Positions 43,209 to 51,696 of a stretch of DNA of 64,000 bases are shown here, one piece after another. Below the pieces are notes generated by a model. It did not search any database, was not told the origin of the DNA, and saw only the letters and a list, made by a program, of their open reading frames with translations. The stretch's first letter is position 1. Each line of letters opens with the position of its first letter. The stretch covers positions 62,001 to 126,000 of the forward strand of contig JAYFNB010000005.1 of assembly GCA_034933685.1 (NCBI GenBank), in the 5' to 3' direction. A program made the position numbers and the translations under genes. The DNA is from UBA8514 sp034933685 (lineage in GTDB: Bacteria; Bacillota; Clostridia; Lachnospirales; Anaerotignaceae).

Positions 43209-44627
43209 TTAGCTATGCATAAGTGGTATCCTTACAACAAAAGTTGTTCCCTCGTTTTCCCGGCTGGATACCCTTATGCTTCCATCGTGCATAAGTACTG
43301 TAGAATGGGTTATGGAAAGACCAAGCCCTGTACCGCCAGTTTCTCTGTCACGTGTTTTATCAATCCTATAAAAGCGGTCGAAAATTTTTCCCAGTTCCTC
43401 CTCTGCCATACCAACGCCTGTGTCGCTAACGGTAATAAAAGCATTTTGGTGGTCACAGTCCAGCACAACTTTAACTTCTCCACCATCATCTGTATACTTA
43501 ATTGCATTTTCAATAAGGTTTGATACTGCAAGAGTAAGCTTTGTTGCATCAATATCCGCCAGTACTTCTTCTATCAGTTCGCAGCTTAAATTTATATTTT
43601 TGTGTACCGCCAAGGGATTAAGCCTCCTTACTATATGGCTAACCAAATTATTAAGGTTCTGCTGTTTAAAGTTAACAGGAACCTCCTTCTGGTCAAGACG
43701 TACAAGGGTTAATAAATCATTTATTATCTCCGTCATACGGTCTACCTCGCTGTTAATGTCCTGCAAAAATTCTACATACATTTCCCTTGGTGCTTCACCA
43801 TTTAGCAAAATCGACTCGCTTAATACCTTAATTGAACTAAGAGGTGTTTTAAGTTCATGGCTAACATTGCTAACAAACTGTTGTCTGGAAATATCCACCT
43901 GCTGCAATTTTTCCGCCATATTATTAACAGCCTCACCAACCTCCATAATTTCGTTTTGAGACATTGTTGCCACAGGAACACGCTGGTCCAAATGCCCGTC
44001 TGCCATTTTTTGAATTACTTTTGCCATCTTTTCCAACGGCTCTGTTATCATTTGTGAAAATATAAATACAACTGCAAGCACAACCAACACAATAACTGCC
44101 GTCATTATATATATTTGTTTTTTAACAGCTTCCATCTTCACTGTTATATCTGTTGGCATGTCCGCAATAAGCACGGCTCCAATCTTTTTTCCATCATCAT
44201 TCACAATGGAAGCCACCGCATAAATGCTTCCGTTTATTTGTTCCCTTGCTACATCTTTATTATCCAGCGCTTCAATAATCTCTGGTATTAGGTAAGTTTT
44301 ATTCATTTCAGTATTATTGGAATCATTAATAACAGTACCCATTGCATCTGTAACTATTATTCTAAAACCGCCTTGTGTGCTTGTCTGCTCAATATCTTCA
44401 CTAAATTCCCCTGCCTTTTCAGTGTCGTACATATAATCAGAAATTACAATATGACCCGAAAGTATGTTAGCCTGATTTAAAAGTTCTTTTTTTCGCTCTT
44501 CAATATAATATTTTTCTGTTGTTTTAAAAACCACATTGCTTAAAAGCAGCAAAGGAACAACACCTGTACACACATATGTTACCATCAAAAGCCACCTTAT
44601 GCCGTGGCGGCCTTTTTTCTTATCCAA
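43209..44627 (-). CDS. Sensor histidine kinase (WalK/PhoR-like)
   Basis: About 472 residues: helix 1 (IRWLLMVTYVCTGVVPLLLL), an extracytoplasmic sensor of about 130 residues, helix 2 (IYIMTAVIVLVVLAVVFIF), HAMP (MITEPLEKMAKVIQKMADGHLD), the H-box VSNVSHELKTPLSSIKVL, and the ATPase boxes ending FDRFYRIDKTRDRETGGTGLGLSI. There is no PAS domain, unlike Bacillus WalK. I place the start at the TTG at 44627, which overlaps the regulator stop by eight bases and has GGGGAG upstream; the open frame reaches 44672. Confidence 0.92.
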   Translation of the reverse strand: MDKKKGRHGIRWLLMVTYVCTGVVPLLLLSNVVFKTTEKYYIEERKKELLNQANILSGHIVISDYMYDTEKAGEFSEDIEQTSTQGGFRIIVTDAMGTVINDSNNTEMNKTYLIPEIIEALDNKDVAREQINGSIYAVASIVNDDGKKIGAVLIADMPTDITVKMEAVKKQIYIMTAVIVLVVLAVVFIFSQMITEPLEKMAKVIQKMADGHLDQRVPVATMSQNEIMEVGEAVNNMAEKLQQVDISRQQFVSNVSHELKTPLSSIKVLSESILLNGEAPREMYVEFLQDINSEVDRMTEIINDLLTLVRLDQKEVPVNFKQQNLNNLVSHIVRRLNPLAVHKNINLSCELIEEVLADIDATKLTLAVSNLIENAIKYTDDGGEVKVVLDCDHQNAFITVSDTGVGMAEEELGKIFDRFYRIDKTRDRETGGTGLGLSITHSTVLMHDGSIRVSSRENEGTTFVVRIPLMHS

Positions 44628-45312
44628 AATAATATCCCACTCCCCACTTTGTAAAAATGTACTTAGGGTCACTTGGGTTTGCCTCTATTTTTTCTCTAAG
44701 CCTGCGCACATGAACATCCACCGTTCGTGCATCTCCTGGATATTCAAAACCCCACACAGTATCTAAAAGGCTATCTCTACTGTAAACTTTTCCCGGGTTT
44801 TCCATAAAAAGCTCCAAAAGGTCAAACTCCTTTGCAGTTAAGTTTGCTTCCCTGTTTTCAATAAAAACTCTTCTGCTATCCAGTTCCAACCTTAAACCTC
44901 TAAATTCCAGAATTTTTTTCTTTGCAGATTCTTTAATTTCAATTTTACGAACGCTTCGCCTTAAAATTGCTTTTATTCTTGCTTTAAGTTCCAAAATATT
45001 AAAGGGTTTAACAATGTAATCATCTGCACCATACTCAAGGCCCATAATTTTATCCATATCTTCGCCTTTGGCTGTTAACATAATAATAGGTACCTGTGAG
45101 AACTCTCTAGCTTGCTGGCAAACCTGAAGCCCATCCATTTTTGGAAGCATAACATCCAATACCACAAGGTCAAATTCCTGTGATTTAATTAGATTAAGAG
45201 CATCCTCGCCGTCGTAAGCAGCGGTAACCTCCATATTGTCCTGCTCCAAACTGAATTTTATACCCTTTACTATTAATTTTTCATCATCCACAACAAGTAT
45301 TTTATATCCCAT
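44620..45312 (-). CDS. OmpR-family response regulator (WalR/PhoP-like)
   Basis: A 230-residue regulator. Receiver: VVDDEKL, phospho-acceptor in LVVLDVMLPKMDG, MLTAKGE, and VKPFNILELKARIKAI. Effector: winged helix with LTAKEFDLLELFMENPGKVYSRDSLLDTVWG and DARTVDVHVRRLREKIE, close in pattern to WalR/PhoP. The ATG has GAGGAGG upstream. It lies 14 bases downstream of the comEA-like gene on the same strand. Confidence 0.94.
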   Translation of the reverse strand: MGYKILVVDDEKLIVKGIKFSLEQDNMEVTAAYDGEDALNLIKSQEFDLVVLDVMLPKMDGLQVCQQAREFSQVPIIMLTAKGEDMDKIMGLEYGADDYIVKPFNILELKARIKAILRRSVRKIEIKESAKKKILEFRGLRLELDSRRVFIENREANLTAKEFDLLELFMENPGKVYSRDSLLDTVWGFEYPGDARTVDVHVRRLREKIEANPSDPKYIFTKWGVGYYFG

Positions 45313-45326
45313 TTCCCTGTCCTCCT

Positions 45327-45722
45327 CTATTTTAAGTTTAACGACACAGTAACTTTATCTTTAAACTTTTCATAGGTTTTTTCACCTATTCCATACACAT
45401 TCATTAATTCGGCAGTGTCAGCAAAATCACCGTTTTCTGTTCTGTACTCTATAATTTTATCTGCCGTTATTTCACCTATGCCATTTAAGGTCATTAAGTC
45501 TTCTTTAGTGGCAGTATTTATGTTTACCAAATTTTCCAAATACATTTCAGTTTCAAATTTTTCTGCAATATCAACATTATTGTAATATTTTTCAGAATTT
45601 CGCATAAACTGTATTTTGTTCGGCTGCCTGTAAGTAGAATACCATAAACCACAGCCTATAACCAATAACGAAATTATTAAATATTTATTTATTTTGTTTG
45701 TAAAACTTAACCTATCTTTCAT
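45327..45722 (-). CDS. ComEA-like helix-hairpin-helix DNA-binding protein
   Basis: A 131-residue membrane-anchored protein: one helix (about 13-29), a linker, then the C-terminal double helix-hairpin-helix NINTATKEDLMTLNGIGEITADKIIEYR and FADTAELMNVYGIGEKTYEKFK. This is the ComEA DNA-receptor signature. The SLBB-like oligomerisation domain found between helix and HhH in Bacillus ComEA is missing, so it is shorter than usual. It heads a six-gene run that also contains comEC. Confidence 0.9.
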   Translation of the reverse strand: MKDRLSFTNKINKYLIISLLVIGCGLWYSTYRQPNKIQFMRNSEKYYNNVDIAEKFETEMYLENLVNINTATKEDLMTLNGIGEITADKIIEYRTENGDFADTAELMNVYGIGEKTYEKFKDKVTVSLNLK

Positions 45723-45827
45723 TTTAATATAAAACCTTCTTTAAGATATTTTTTTGTTTTATAAACGCCATATTTCTGCTATACTAATTGTAACATGAAA
45801 AGACAAAAAAATACATAGGAGTTAAAG

Positions 45828-47183
45828 ATGAAAAAGCAATTAATTACACTTTTAACAATTATAATTTCAGCATCTCAAATTATTACGGTTCATGCCGCTT
45901 ATATACCCCAAAACATTCAGCAACAGGCAAATGATTTAGCCTTGGATGCACAAAGTGCAATCCTTATAGATGCATCTACAGGCGATATTTTGTATAAAAA
46001 AGAAATTGATAAAGCACAATATCCTGCCAGCATTACTAAACTTATGACCGTGCTTTTAGCGTTGGAATACGGCAATCTGGATGAAACAATGCACTTTTCA
46101 CATGATGCCGTTTTTAGTATTGAACCTGGCAGCAGTCACATAGCCATAGATGTTGATGAAGAGATTACCATGCGCCAAGGCCTTTATGCCATTATGCTTC
46201 AATCTGCCAACGAGGTTTCAAACGGTGTTGCAGAGCATATAGATGGGTCAATGGATGCCTTTGCGCAACACATGACCTCTCGTGCAAAGGAACTTGGGTG
46301 TACCAACACAAACTTCGTTAACGCCAATGGTCTGCATAATGAAAACCACTATACTTCTGCTCATGACATGGCTCTTATTGCAAAGGAACTTATGAAATTC
46401 GATTTTTTCAAAGAACTTATGTTAACGAAATATTATGAGATTCCACCTACAAATAAGCAACCCGAAACTCGTTACCTCTATGGGCAAAACCAGCTTATAA
46501 AAGACAGCTCCATATTTTACTATGACAAATGCATAGGTGGCAAAACAGGTTTTACTAATGAAGCAGGAAACACCCTTGTGGCATTTGCTCAAGATGGTAA
46601 CACAACCCTAATATCCGTTGTTCTTAAATCCACTGGGTATGGAGAGTATACCGACACTGCCACACTTTTTGACTTTGGCTTTAACAATTTTGAAACAAAA
46701 ACCATTGCAAAAAAAGGTGATATATGCACAACTGTTAACGTAACCGAGGAAACAAAAAAGGGTGTTAATGATTTAGGAACAATTAATGCCATCTATAGTG
46801 ACAACGTTGTTGTTAGCCTGCCAAAGGATTTTCCCCTTGCCAACATAACCACCCATAACCAACTGCCACAAAGCATTGAAGCACCTGTAACAACAGGTCA
46901 ACCTTTAGGAAATGCAATCTTTGAAGTTGATGGCACCCAGATCGCTTCTGCAAATATTGTTTCACAAAATCAGTTGCCACTACCATCTACTGCCATAAAT
47001 GAAAGCGATACCAAAAACCCAATAAGCATACGCCTTATTGCTGCACTTCTTGCACTAACAATATTAACACTTGCAGCAATTCGTTTTTCCTTAAGCAAAA
47101 TCGAATATGAACGCAAAAAAAGAATACGCAAAGCACGCATTCTTAAACTTAGAGAAACAACAAAAGAGCATGCTGCTAAATAA
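45828..47183 (+). CDS. D-alanyl-D-alanine carboxypeptidase (penicillin-binding protein, DacF-like)
   Basis: A 451-residue low-molecular-mass PBP that trims the pentapeptide of peptidoglycan. After a signal peptide (cleavage near HAAY, residue 24) the peptidase S11 domain has SxxK (Ser68-Ile-Thr-Lys71), SxN (Ser126-Ala-Asn128) and KTG (239-241 in GGKTGFTNEAG). A C-terminal PBP5-type domain and a membrane helix (about 400-418) followed by a very basic tail anchor it. That true helix with a 30-residue cytoplasmic tail differs from the amphipathic anchor of classical PBP5. -10 TATACT lies at 45779-45784 with a weak -35. Confidence 0.94.
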   Translation: MKKQLITLLTIIISASQIITVHAAYIPQNIQQQANDLALDAQSAILIDASTGDILYKKEIDKAQYPASITKLMTVLLALEYGNLDETMHFSHDAVFSIEPGSSHIAIDVDEEITMRQGLYAIMLQSANEVSNGVAEHIDGSMDAFAQHMTSRAKELGCTNTNFVNANGLHNENHYTSAHDMALIAKELMKFDFFKELMLTKYYEIPPTNKQPETRYLYGQNQLIKDSSIFYYDKCIGGKTGFTNEAGNTLVAFAQDGNTTLISVVLKSTGYGEYTDTATLFDFGFNNFETKTIAKKGDICTTVNVTEETKKGVNDLGTINAIYSDNVVVSLPKDFPLANITTHNQLPQSIEAPVTTGQPLGNAIFEVDGTQIASANIVSQNQLPLPSTAINESDTKNPISIRLIAALLALTILTLAAIRFSLSKIEYERKKRIRKARILKLRETTKEHAAK

Positions 47184-47270
47184 ATGTGATAAACTCACAT
47201 ACAAATTTTACTTATTAAAGTATAATACAATCATAACAACGAATAATATTTTATAAAAGGAGGATTTCAT

Positions 47271-47582
47271 ATGTCAGCTTTAAATATTAACAATGAAAAT
47301 TTTCAAAAGGAAGTAATGGAAAGTGAAAAACCTGTACTGTTAGATTTTTGGGCACCTTGGTGCGGTCCTTGTCGCATGGTTTCACCTGTTATAGATGAAG
47401 TTGCTGGTGAAATTGCTGGTGTAAAGGTAGGAAAAATTAACGTAGATGAACAGCCAGAGCTTGCAGGCAAGTTTGGTGTAATGAGTATACCTACTTTAGT
47501 TGTTATGAAAAATGGCAAGGTAGTAGACTCTTCTGTAGGTGTTAAACCAAAGGCACATATCATAAAAATGCTTGAAAAATAA
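47271..47582 (+). CDS. trxA: Thioredoxin
   Basis: A 103-residue thioredoxin with the redox motif WCGPC (Cys31, Cys34) in LLDFWAPWCGPCRM and the cis-Pro in GVMSIPTLVVMKNG. It reduces protein disulphides in the cytoplasm. AAAGGAGGA precedes the ATG. A perfect TATAAT at 47221-47226 is the likely -10, without a good -35. The convergent neighbour is a thioredoxin reductase-like gene, sharing its terminator. Confidence 0.97.
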   Translation: MSALNINNENFQKEVMESEKPVLLDFWAPWCGPCRMVSPVIDEVAGEIAGVKVGKINVDEQPELAGKFGVMSIPTLVVMKNGKVVDSSVGVKPKAHIIKMLEK

Positions 47583-47588
47583 TTATTA

Positions 47589-47619
47589 AAACCCCTTATC
47601 TTGCTAAGATAAGGGGTTT
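47589..47619. terminator. Bidirectional terminator between trxA and the reductase gene
   Basis: A perfect 14-bp stem AAACCCCTTATCTT with AAGATAAGGGGTTT and a 3-nt loop; T-rich on both exits. Confidence 0.92.
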
Positions 47620-47624
47620 CATTT

Positions 47625-48479
47625 TTATCCTCTAACAAACTTCACAGCACTTGTTCCAGCAATTGCACCATCACTTACAGCCTTGGCAATTTGCAGCAAT
47701 CCACCAACGCAATCTCCTGCAGCAAAAAGGCCCGGCACATTGGTTGCCATGTTCTCGTCTACAACAATTTTATTTCCATCTGTTTCTGCACCAATCTTTC
47801 GTGCAAGGTCTGCACTTCCAGCAACACCCATTGCAACAAATACACCTGAAGCCAAATGCTCTGCTCCGTTTTCAAAAGCTATAATTTCCACCTTCCCTTG
47901 GCCTTTAATTTCAGCTATTTTTTCGGTTTTAACTGCCACACCTTCAGGTACATCAACCTCCATGCCCTTGCCATCGGTAGCTATGGTAACACTCTGCGCC
48001 AAAGGCAATAACTCCTTGGCTTCATGTACTGCATATTCTCCATTGCCCAAAACTGTAAGCGGTTTCCCGCGAAAGAAGAAGCCATCACATACCGCACAAT
48101 AGCTAACTCCTTTGCCCTCAAGTTCCTTTACTCCTTTTATTTTAGGCACCGCCCTTGATGAGCCTGTTGCAAGAATAACACTATCCGCTGTGTAGCTGTT
48201 TTTTGTGGTTGTCACTGTAAGCTTTTCACCAAAGCTAAGCCCTACCACTTCATCCTCTATTACTTCTACTCCAAGGCCTTTTGCCTGCTTTATTCCGTTT
48301 TCAAAAAGTTGCTTCCCTGTAGTTCCCTCTTCAAACCCATAGTAATTATCTATCTTGTGTGCCTTTTTAAGTGCAGATTCCATTCCGCCTATAATAATCG
48401 TGTCAACCCCTGCCCTTGCCGCATATATTCCGGCTGATACTCCTGCTGGTCCACACCCAACTACTATAATATTTGCCAT
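47625..48479 (-). CDS. Thioredoxin reductase-like flavoprotein
   Basis: A 284-residue FAD/NAD(P)-binding oxidoreductase. It has the FAD loop VVGCGPAGVSAGIYAARAG, the redox-active CAVC (Cys128, Cys131) in SYCAVCDGFFFRGK, a second nucleotide loop VLGNGEYAVHEAKEL, and the C-terminal FAD motif GLFAAGDCVGG. The NADPH loop reads GNGEYAVHEA rather than the classical GGGxSAxEEA, and the protein is about 20-30 residues shorter than usual TrxB, so the electron donor may differ (perhaps ferredoxin or NADH). Placement opposite trxA supports a role in thioredoxin reduction. Confidence 0.88.
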   Translation of the reverse strand: MANIIVVGCGPAGVSAGIYAARAGVDTIIIGGMESALKKAHKIDNYYGFEEGTTGKQLFENGIKQAKGLGVEVIEDEVVGLSFGEKLTVTTTKNSYTADSVILATGSSRAVPKIKGVKELEGKGVSYCAVCDGFFFRGKPLTVLGNGEYAVHEAKELLPLAQSVTIATDGKGMEVDVPEGVAVKTEKIAEIKGQGKVEIIAFENGAEHLASGVFVAMGVAGSADLARKIGAETDGNKIVVDENMATNVPGLFAAGDCVGGLLQIAKAVSDGAIAGTSAVKFVRG

Positions 48480-48579
48480 TGCAATTCCCCCTTATATACT
48501 TTATGCTTTACTCAATTATAACAGATTATTCCTATTTATGCGTAACTTTATCACAATTATAATATTGTTTTTGCAACAA

Positions 48580-48610
48580 AAAAGGTCACAGTTTTTCTCT
48601 GTAACCTTTT
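48580..48610 (-). terminator. Intrinsic terminator of the 76-residue protein gene
   Basis: AAAAGGT-c-ACAG pairs with CTGT-a-ACCTTTT, one mismatch, followed on the minus strand by TTGTTGC after the T-rich stem end. Confidence 0.75.
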
Positions 48611-48627
48611 AATCTTCAAATTAGATT

Positions 48628-48858
48628 TTATAGACCGCCTTGTGCAATTATAGCTTTGTATACAATTTCAAAACCATATACCAGGCAAAAAATCATAATC
48701 ATCCACCAAATTGCTGTTTTAGGCTCTTTTTTATTTTTATCTTCTTTTTTTGTTCCAACCATTCTTTCATAAACGCTTTGTGTTCTTACTTTTCCGCTTT
48801 CCAAGTCCATCATGCTGTCTTTGTATGTTGACATCTTTTTAAAGTCCTTGTCATTCAC
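48628..48858 (-). CDS. Small single-pass membrane protein of unknown function
   Basis: A 76-residue protein: a charged N-terminal half (MNDKDFKKMSTYKDSMMDLE, then Lys/Asp/Glu-rich) and one C-terminal membrane helix (AIWWMIMIFCLVYGFEIVY). It starts with GTG, eight bases past GGGAGG. The orientation is probably N-in. I recognise no family. It is a single-gene unit between the thioredoxin reductase and GntR genes. Confidence 0.7.
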   Translation of the reverse strand: MNDKDFKKMSTYKDSMMDLESGKVRTQSVYERMVGTKKEDKNKKEPKTAIWWMIMIFCLVYGFEIVYKAIIAQGGL

Positions 48859-48925
48859 AATTTTCGCCTCCCTATGGTACTGATAGTGCTATTGTATTAA
48901 AAAGTAAGAGTCTTGTCAAATAACA

Positions 48926-49582
48926 TTATCTTCTGTCATCTATAACAAAATCAACACAATCCGTAAGGTGCTTATCAATAGCCTTGTACGCACCTGTTTT
49001 GTCACCCATGGATATTTCCTCTATTATTTTTTCGTGTTCAACTAAAACTTCCTTAATTCTACCTTCTCTATAAAGGTTTTTTGTTCCCGCAATATTGATT
49101 TTCGCCCTCAGGTTATGCATAATTTGAATCATCTGCTTATTCCCTGAAAATTCAACTAATGCAAGATGAAATTTTGTGTCTGTTTCCATGCACTGCTCTG
49201 GGTGTGCACCATTTCTATAGAATTCTTTTTCTACTTCGTTAATCTGCCTCAATTTTTTTATCAACCTTCTGCCATCTGATGTATGGCAATTTCCTGCCGC
49301 ATACATGGCACAGTAGCCCTCAATTGCACTTCTAAGCCTAAACATATCTAATACGTCACGGTCCGTTGCTGGTTTCACTGAAAAACCCTTGTTAGGGTGT
49401 ATCTGTAAAAAACCTTCTTGATTAAGCTGCAAAACTGCCTCTCTAACTGGTGTTCTGGAAATTTCAAGCAAATCTGCAAAATACTGCTCGCTATATACTT
49501 GTGATGGCTTAATTCTTTCAGCCTTTATTTCTCCGAGAAGATACTCATATGCCTGTTTTTTTAAAGTAATTCGTTTTATCAT
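48926..49582 (-). CDS. GntR-family regulator, FCD/FadR subgroup
   Basis: A 218-residue repressor or activator. The N-terminal winged helix has YEYLLGEIKAERIKPSQVYSEQYFADLLEISRTPVREAVLQLNQEGFLQI. The C-terminal FCD domain has DMFRLRSAIEGYCAMYAA, the metal ligands Asp and His in DTKFHLALVEFSGN, and further His in VEHEKIIEEI. FCD regulators usually sense small carboxylic acids bound to the metal. No metabolic target gene adjoins it. A palindrome over its own -10 suggests autorepression. Confidence 0.92.
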   Translation of the reverse strand: MIKRITLKKQAYEYLLGEIKAERIKPSQVYSEQYFADLLEISRTPVREAVLQLNQEGFLQIHPNKGFSVKPATDRDVLDMFRLRSAIEGYCAMYAAGNCHTSDGRRLIKKLRQINEVEKEFYRNGAHPEQCMETDTKFHLALVEFSGNKQMIQIMHNLRAKINIAGTKNLYREGRIKEVLVEHEKIIEEISMGDKTGAYKAIDKHLTDCVDFVIDDRR

Positions 49583-49599
49583 ACCTACCCCCTATAAAA

Positions 49600-49631
49600 T
49601 GTAGTATACCACTACACTTTACTTTTATCAA
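49600..49631 (-). promoter_or_regulatory. GntR promoter with palindromic operator over the -10
   Basis: Minus-strand TTGATA (49631-49626), 17-base spacer, TATACT (49608-49603). The -10 is inside the 17-bp palindrome TGTAGTATACCACTACA (49600-49616), whose GGTATAC core fits GntR-family operators. Confidence 0.65.
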
Positions 49632-49673
49632 GACTTCATAATACCATTATTCGTAAAATTTCTCTTCCCGTAT

Positions 49674-50867
49674 TTATTTCATTCTCCCAAGTATTTCATC
49701 AAGAAGTTGATTTGCAACCTGCTCCTTGGTCATCTGTTCCAACTGCTTTTGTTCATCCGCCGTAATTATAGTAACTATGTTTGTGTCTGTACCAAAGCCT
49801 GCCCCTGCCTGCTTCAAGTTGTTTGCAACAATCATATCTATGTTTTTCTTCACAAGCTTTGCCTTGGAATTTTCAATCATATTTTCTGTTTCCATGGAAA
49901 ACCCGCAAATAAACTGCCCATCTTTGCGGTTTTCACCCATAAATTTAATAATATCTGGGTTTCTTTCAAGCTCAATAGATAAATCGCCGTCTTTTTTCTT
50001 AATTTTTTCATCTGCCACGTTTTTAGGTTTGTAGTCTGCCACTGCCGCAGCCTTTATAATTATGTCATTTTTATTGAACTCTTTTTCAAACACATCAAAC
50101 ATATCTTGTGCACTAATAACATTAACTGTGCGCACAAATGCTGGCGGTTTAAGGTTTGTTTTTCCGCTTACAAGGGTAACCTCTGCACCACGTCTTGCGG
50201 CAACAATTGCAATCTGATATCCCATTTTTCCTGTGGAGTGATTGCTGATGTACCTAACTGGATCCATTGCCTCTTGTGTTGGGCCTGCGCTTATAATAAC
50301 TTTTTTGCCAACCATGTCTTTTTTGTATTCAATTTCTTGTAAAATATAGTCTATCAGCACCTCTTCGTCCGGCATCTTTCCGTCACCTGTATCTCCGCAA
50401 GCAAGATATCCGCTATCAGGCATAATAATTTGATATCCGTAATTTTCAAGCTTTTCAATATTGTGCTGTACAATTGGGTTATGGTACATAGTTGTATTCA
50501 TAGCAGGCGCAACAATAACTTTGCAACGCATTGCCATGGTTGTTGTAGTAAGCATGTCATCCGCAATTCCATTTGCAAGCTTTCCTATTACGTTTGCTGA
50601 AGCTGGGGAAATAAGCATAACATCTGCTTTTTTCCCCAGTGAAACGTGTGCAACATGGAACTGAAAATTCCTATCAAAGGTATCCACCAAGCACTTGTTG
50701 CCCGTAAGGGTTTCAAAAGTAATAGGTGTAATAAAATTTGTTGCATTTTTAGTCATAACAACGTGCACATCAGCGTGCAATTTCATAAGCTTGCTAACGC
50801 AGTTTGCCATTTTATATGCGGCAATACCGCCACAAACGCCAACCACTACTGTTTTTCCTGTAAGCAT
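49674..50867 (-). CDS. coaBC: Bifunctional phosphopantothenoylcysteine decarboxylase/synthetase
   Basis: Catalyses two steps of coenzyme A synthesis. The N-terminal flavoprotein CoaC part has GKTVVVGVCGGIAAYK, the FMN and active-site SPASANVIGKLANGIADDML, PAMNTTMYHNP, and the catalytic Cys in SGYLACGDTGDGKM. The C-terminal CoaB part has ISAGPTQEAMDPVRYISNHSTGKMG. I start at the ATG at 50867, six bases past GAGGTG; the in-frame GTG at 50876 is within that site. 397 residues, standard length. Confidence 0.96.
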   Translation of the reverse strand: MLTGKTVVVGVCGGIAAYKMANCVSKLMKLHADVHVVMTKNATNFITPITFETLTGNKCLVDTFDRNFQFHVAHVSLGKKADVMLISPASANVIGKLANGIADDMLTTTTMAMRCKVIVAPAMNTTMYHNPIVQHNIEKLENYGYQIIMPDSGYLACGDTGDGKMPDEEVLIDYILQEIEYKKDMVGKKVIISAGPTQEAMDPVRYISNHSTGKMGYQIAIVAARRGAEVTLVSGKTNLKPPAFVRTVNVISAQDMFDVFEKEFNKNDIIIKAAAVADYKPKNVADEKIKKKDGDLSIELERNPDIIKFMGENRKDGQFICGFSMETENMIENSKAKLVKKNIDMIVANNLKQAGAGFGTDTNIVTIITADEQKQLEQMTKEQVANQLLDEILGRMK

Positions 50868-50975
50868 TAAAGTCACCTCATTAGTAATAACTGCAAAAAT
50901 TAAGTTTAAAAATTGTAAACCTATTAATGCATAAAATATACACCTTTTAACGTTTTGTCAAGGGATTTATGTGGA

Positions 50976-51389
50976 TTAATATTTCAAATTAAAAATTCCA
51001 TAGCATATTAGGTAGCCAAGTGTCTGCACACCCGTTAAAAACCCAAACAAAACAGAAATTTGCATATTTCCAATAATTGCCGCAACAACACACACTACAA
51101 ATTCAACAATAACTGCTATTGCAAACATCATACTGCGTGCTTTATTTGCTACAAAAACCACTCTTTCCTCATCGCACATAATTTCAAACTGCTCTTTTCT
51201 TTTAGGGTCACTTTCAATTTTACGGTATTGATACATCCTTAAAAGGCTCATAACAACAAAACCTGCGCCCATTGTGCCAACTATAGAGCTATTTACATCC
51301 TTATACACATAGTTTTGCAAAATAACCATTACAAAACCTAATGCAAACATAAAACCGGTATAAATTTTTCTCTGCTTCATTGTTTTCAT
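50976..51389 (-). CDS. Four-helix membrane protein paired with an XRE regulator
   Basis: A 137-residue protein with four predicted helices: MFALGFVMVILQNYVY, a second near VGTMGAGFVVMSLLRM, then MMFAIAVIVEFVVCVVAAII and VLFGFLTGVQTLGYLIC, with a charged cytoplasmic loop between helices 2 and 3 (ESDPKRKEQFEIMCDEERVVF). Such small membrane proteins are commonly linked to short XRE regulators in Firmicutes; their function is unknown. It follows the XRE gene by two bases, so translation is coupled. Confidence 0.82.
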   Translation of the reverse strand: MKTMKQRKIYTGFMFALGFVMVILQNYVYKDVNSSIVGTMGAGFVVMSLLRMYQYRKIESDPKRKEQFEIMCDEERVVFVANKARSMMFAIAVIVEFVVCVVAAIIGNMQISVLFGFLTGVQTLGYLICYGIFNLKY

Positions 51390-51391
51390 AA

Positions 51392-51604
51392 TTATTCCTC
51401 CCCAAATATAAATACTTCCTCAATTGTTTTACCGAAGGTTACCGCAATGTTGTGGGCAAGCATAATGGACGGATTATACTTTTCATTCTCCAAAGAAATT
51501 ATGGTCTGTCTGGAAACTTTCAGTATTTGTGCCAGTTCCTGTTGTGTAAAACTTTTCTCTTTACGCAGTTCACTTATTCTGTTTTTAATAACAAACACCT
51601 CCAA
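51392..51604 (-). CDS. Short XRE-family regulator
   Basis: About 65-70 residues, essentially one HTH: KNRISELRKEKSFTQQELAQILKVSRQTIISLENEKYNPSI, ending in a short acidic tail. The start is unclear. GGAGGTG lies so that the best-placed codon is an ATT at 51589 (product starting M/I-KNRISEL); the in-frame GTG at 51598 is inside the ribosome site and the TTG at 51604 is upstream of it. I give the outer limit. Two matching palindromes over its promoter indicate autoregulation. Confidence 0.88.
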   Translation of the reverse strand: MEVFVIKNRISELRKEKSFTQQELAQILKVSRQTIISLENEKYNPSIMLAHNIAVTFGKTIEEVFIFGEE

Positions 51605-51644
51605 AGTAATATTTTAATTGGATTCCTTCGGCAGAATCCTCGCC

Positions 51645-51662
51645 TGTAAAGTTCCCTTTACA
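51645..51662. promoter_or_regulatory. XRE operator O1 at the transcript start
   Basis: A perfect 18-bp interrupted palindrome, TGTAAAG-TTCC-CTTTACA. It covers the predicted transcript start of the XRE gene. Confidence 0.65.
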
Positions 51663-51667
51663 TTCAT

Positions 51668-51696
51668 ATGGTATCACTTCTTAAGGTTATTGTCAA
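51668..51696 (-). promoter_or_regulatory. Promoter of the XRE plus membrane-protein operon
   Basis: Consensus TTGACA (51696-51691), a 17-base spacer ending TGA, and TACCAT (51673-51668), giving an extended -10. Confidence 0.6.

Noticed and set aside
47185..47199. TGTGA-N5-TCACA palindrome upstream of trxA, like a CRP site
   Set aside because: The spacer is five rather than six bases and the local Crp/Fnr gene has a different palindrome. It lies just after the dacF stop and may be coincidental.
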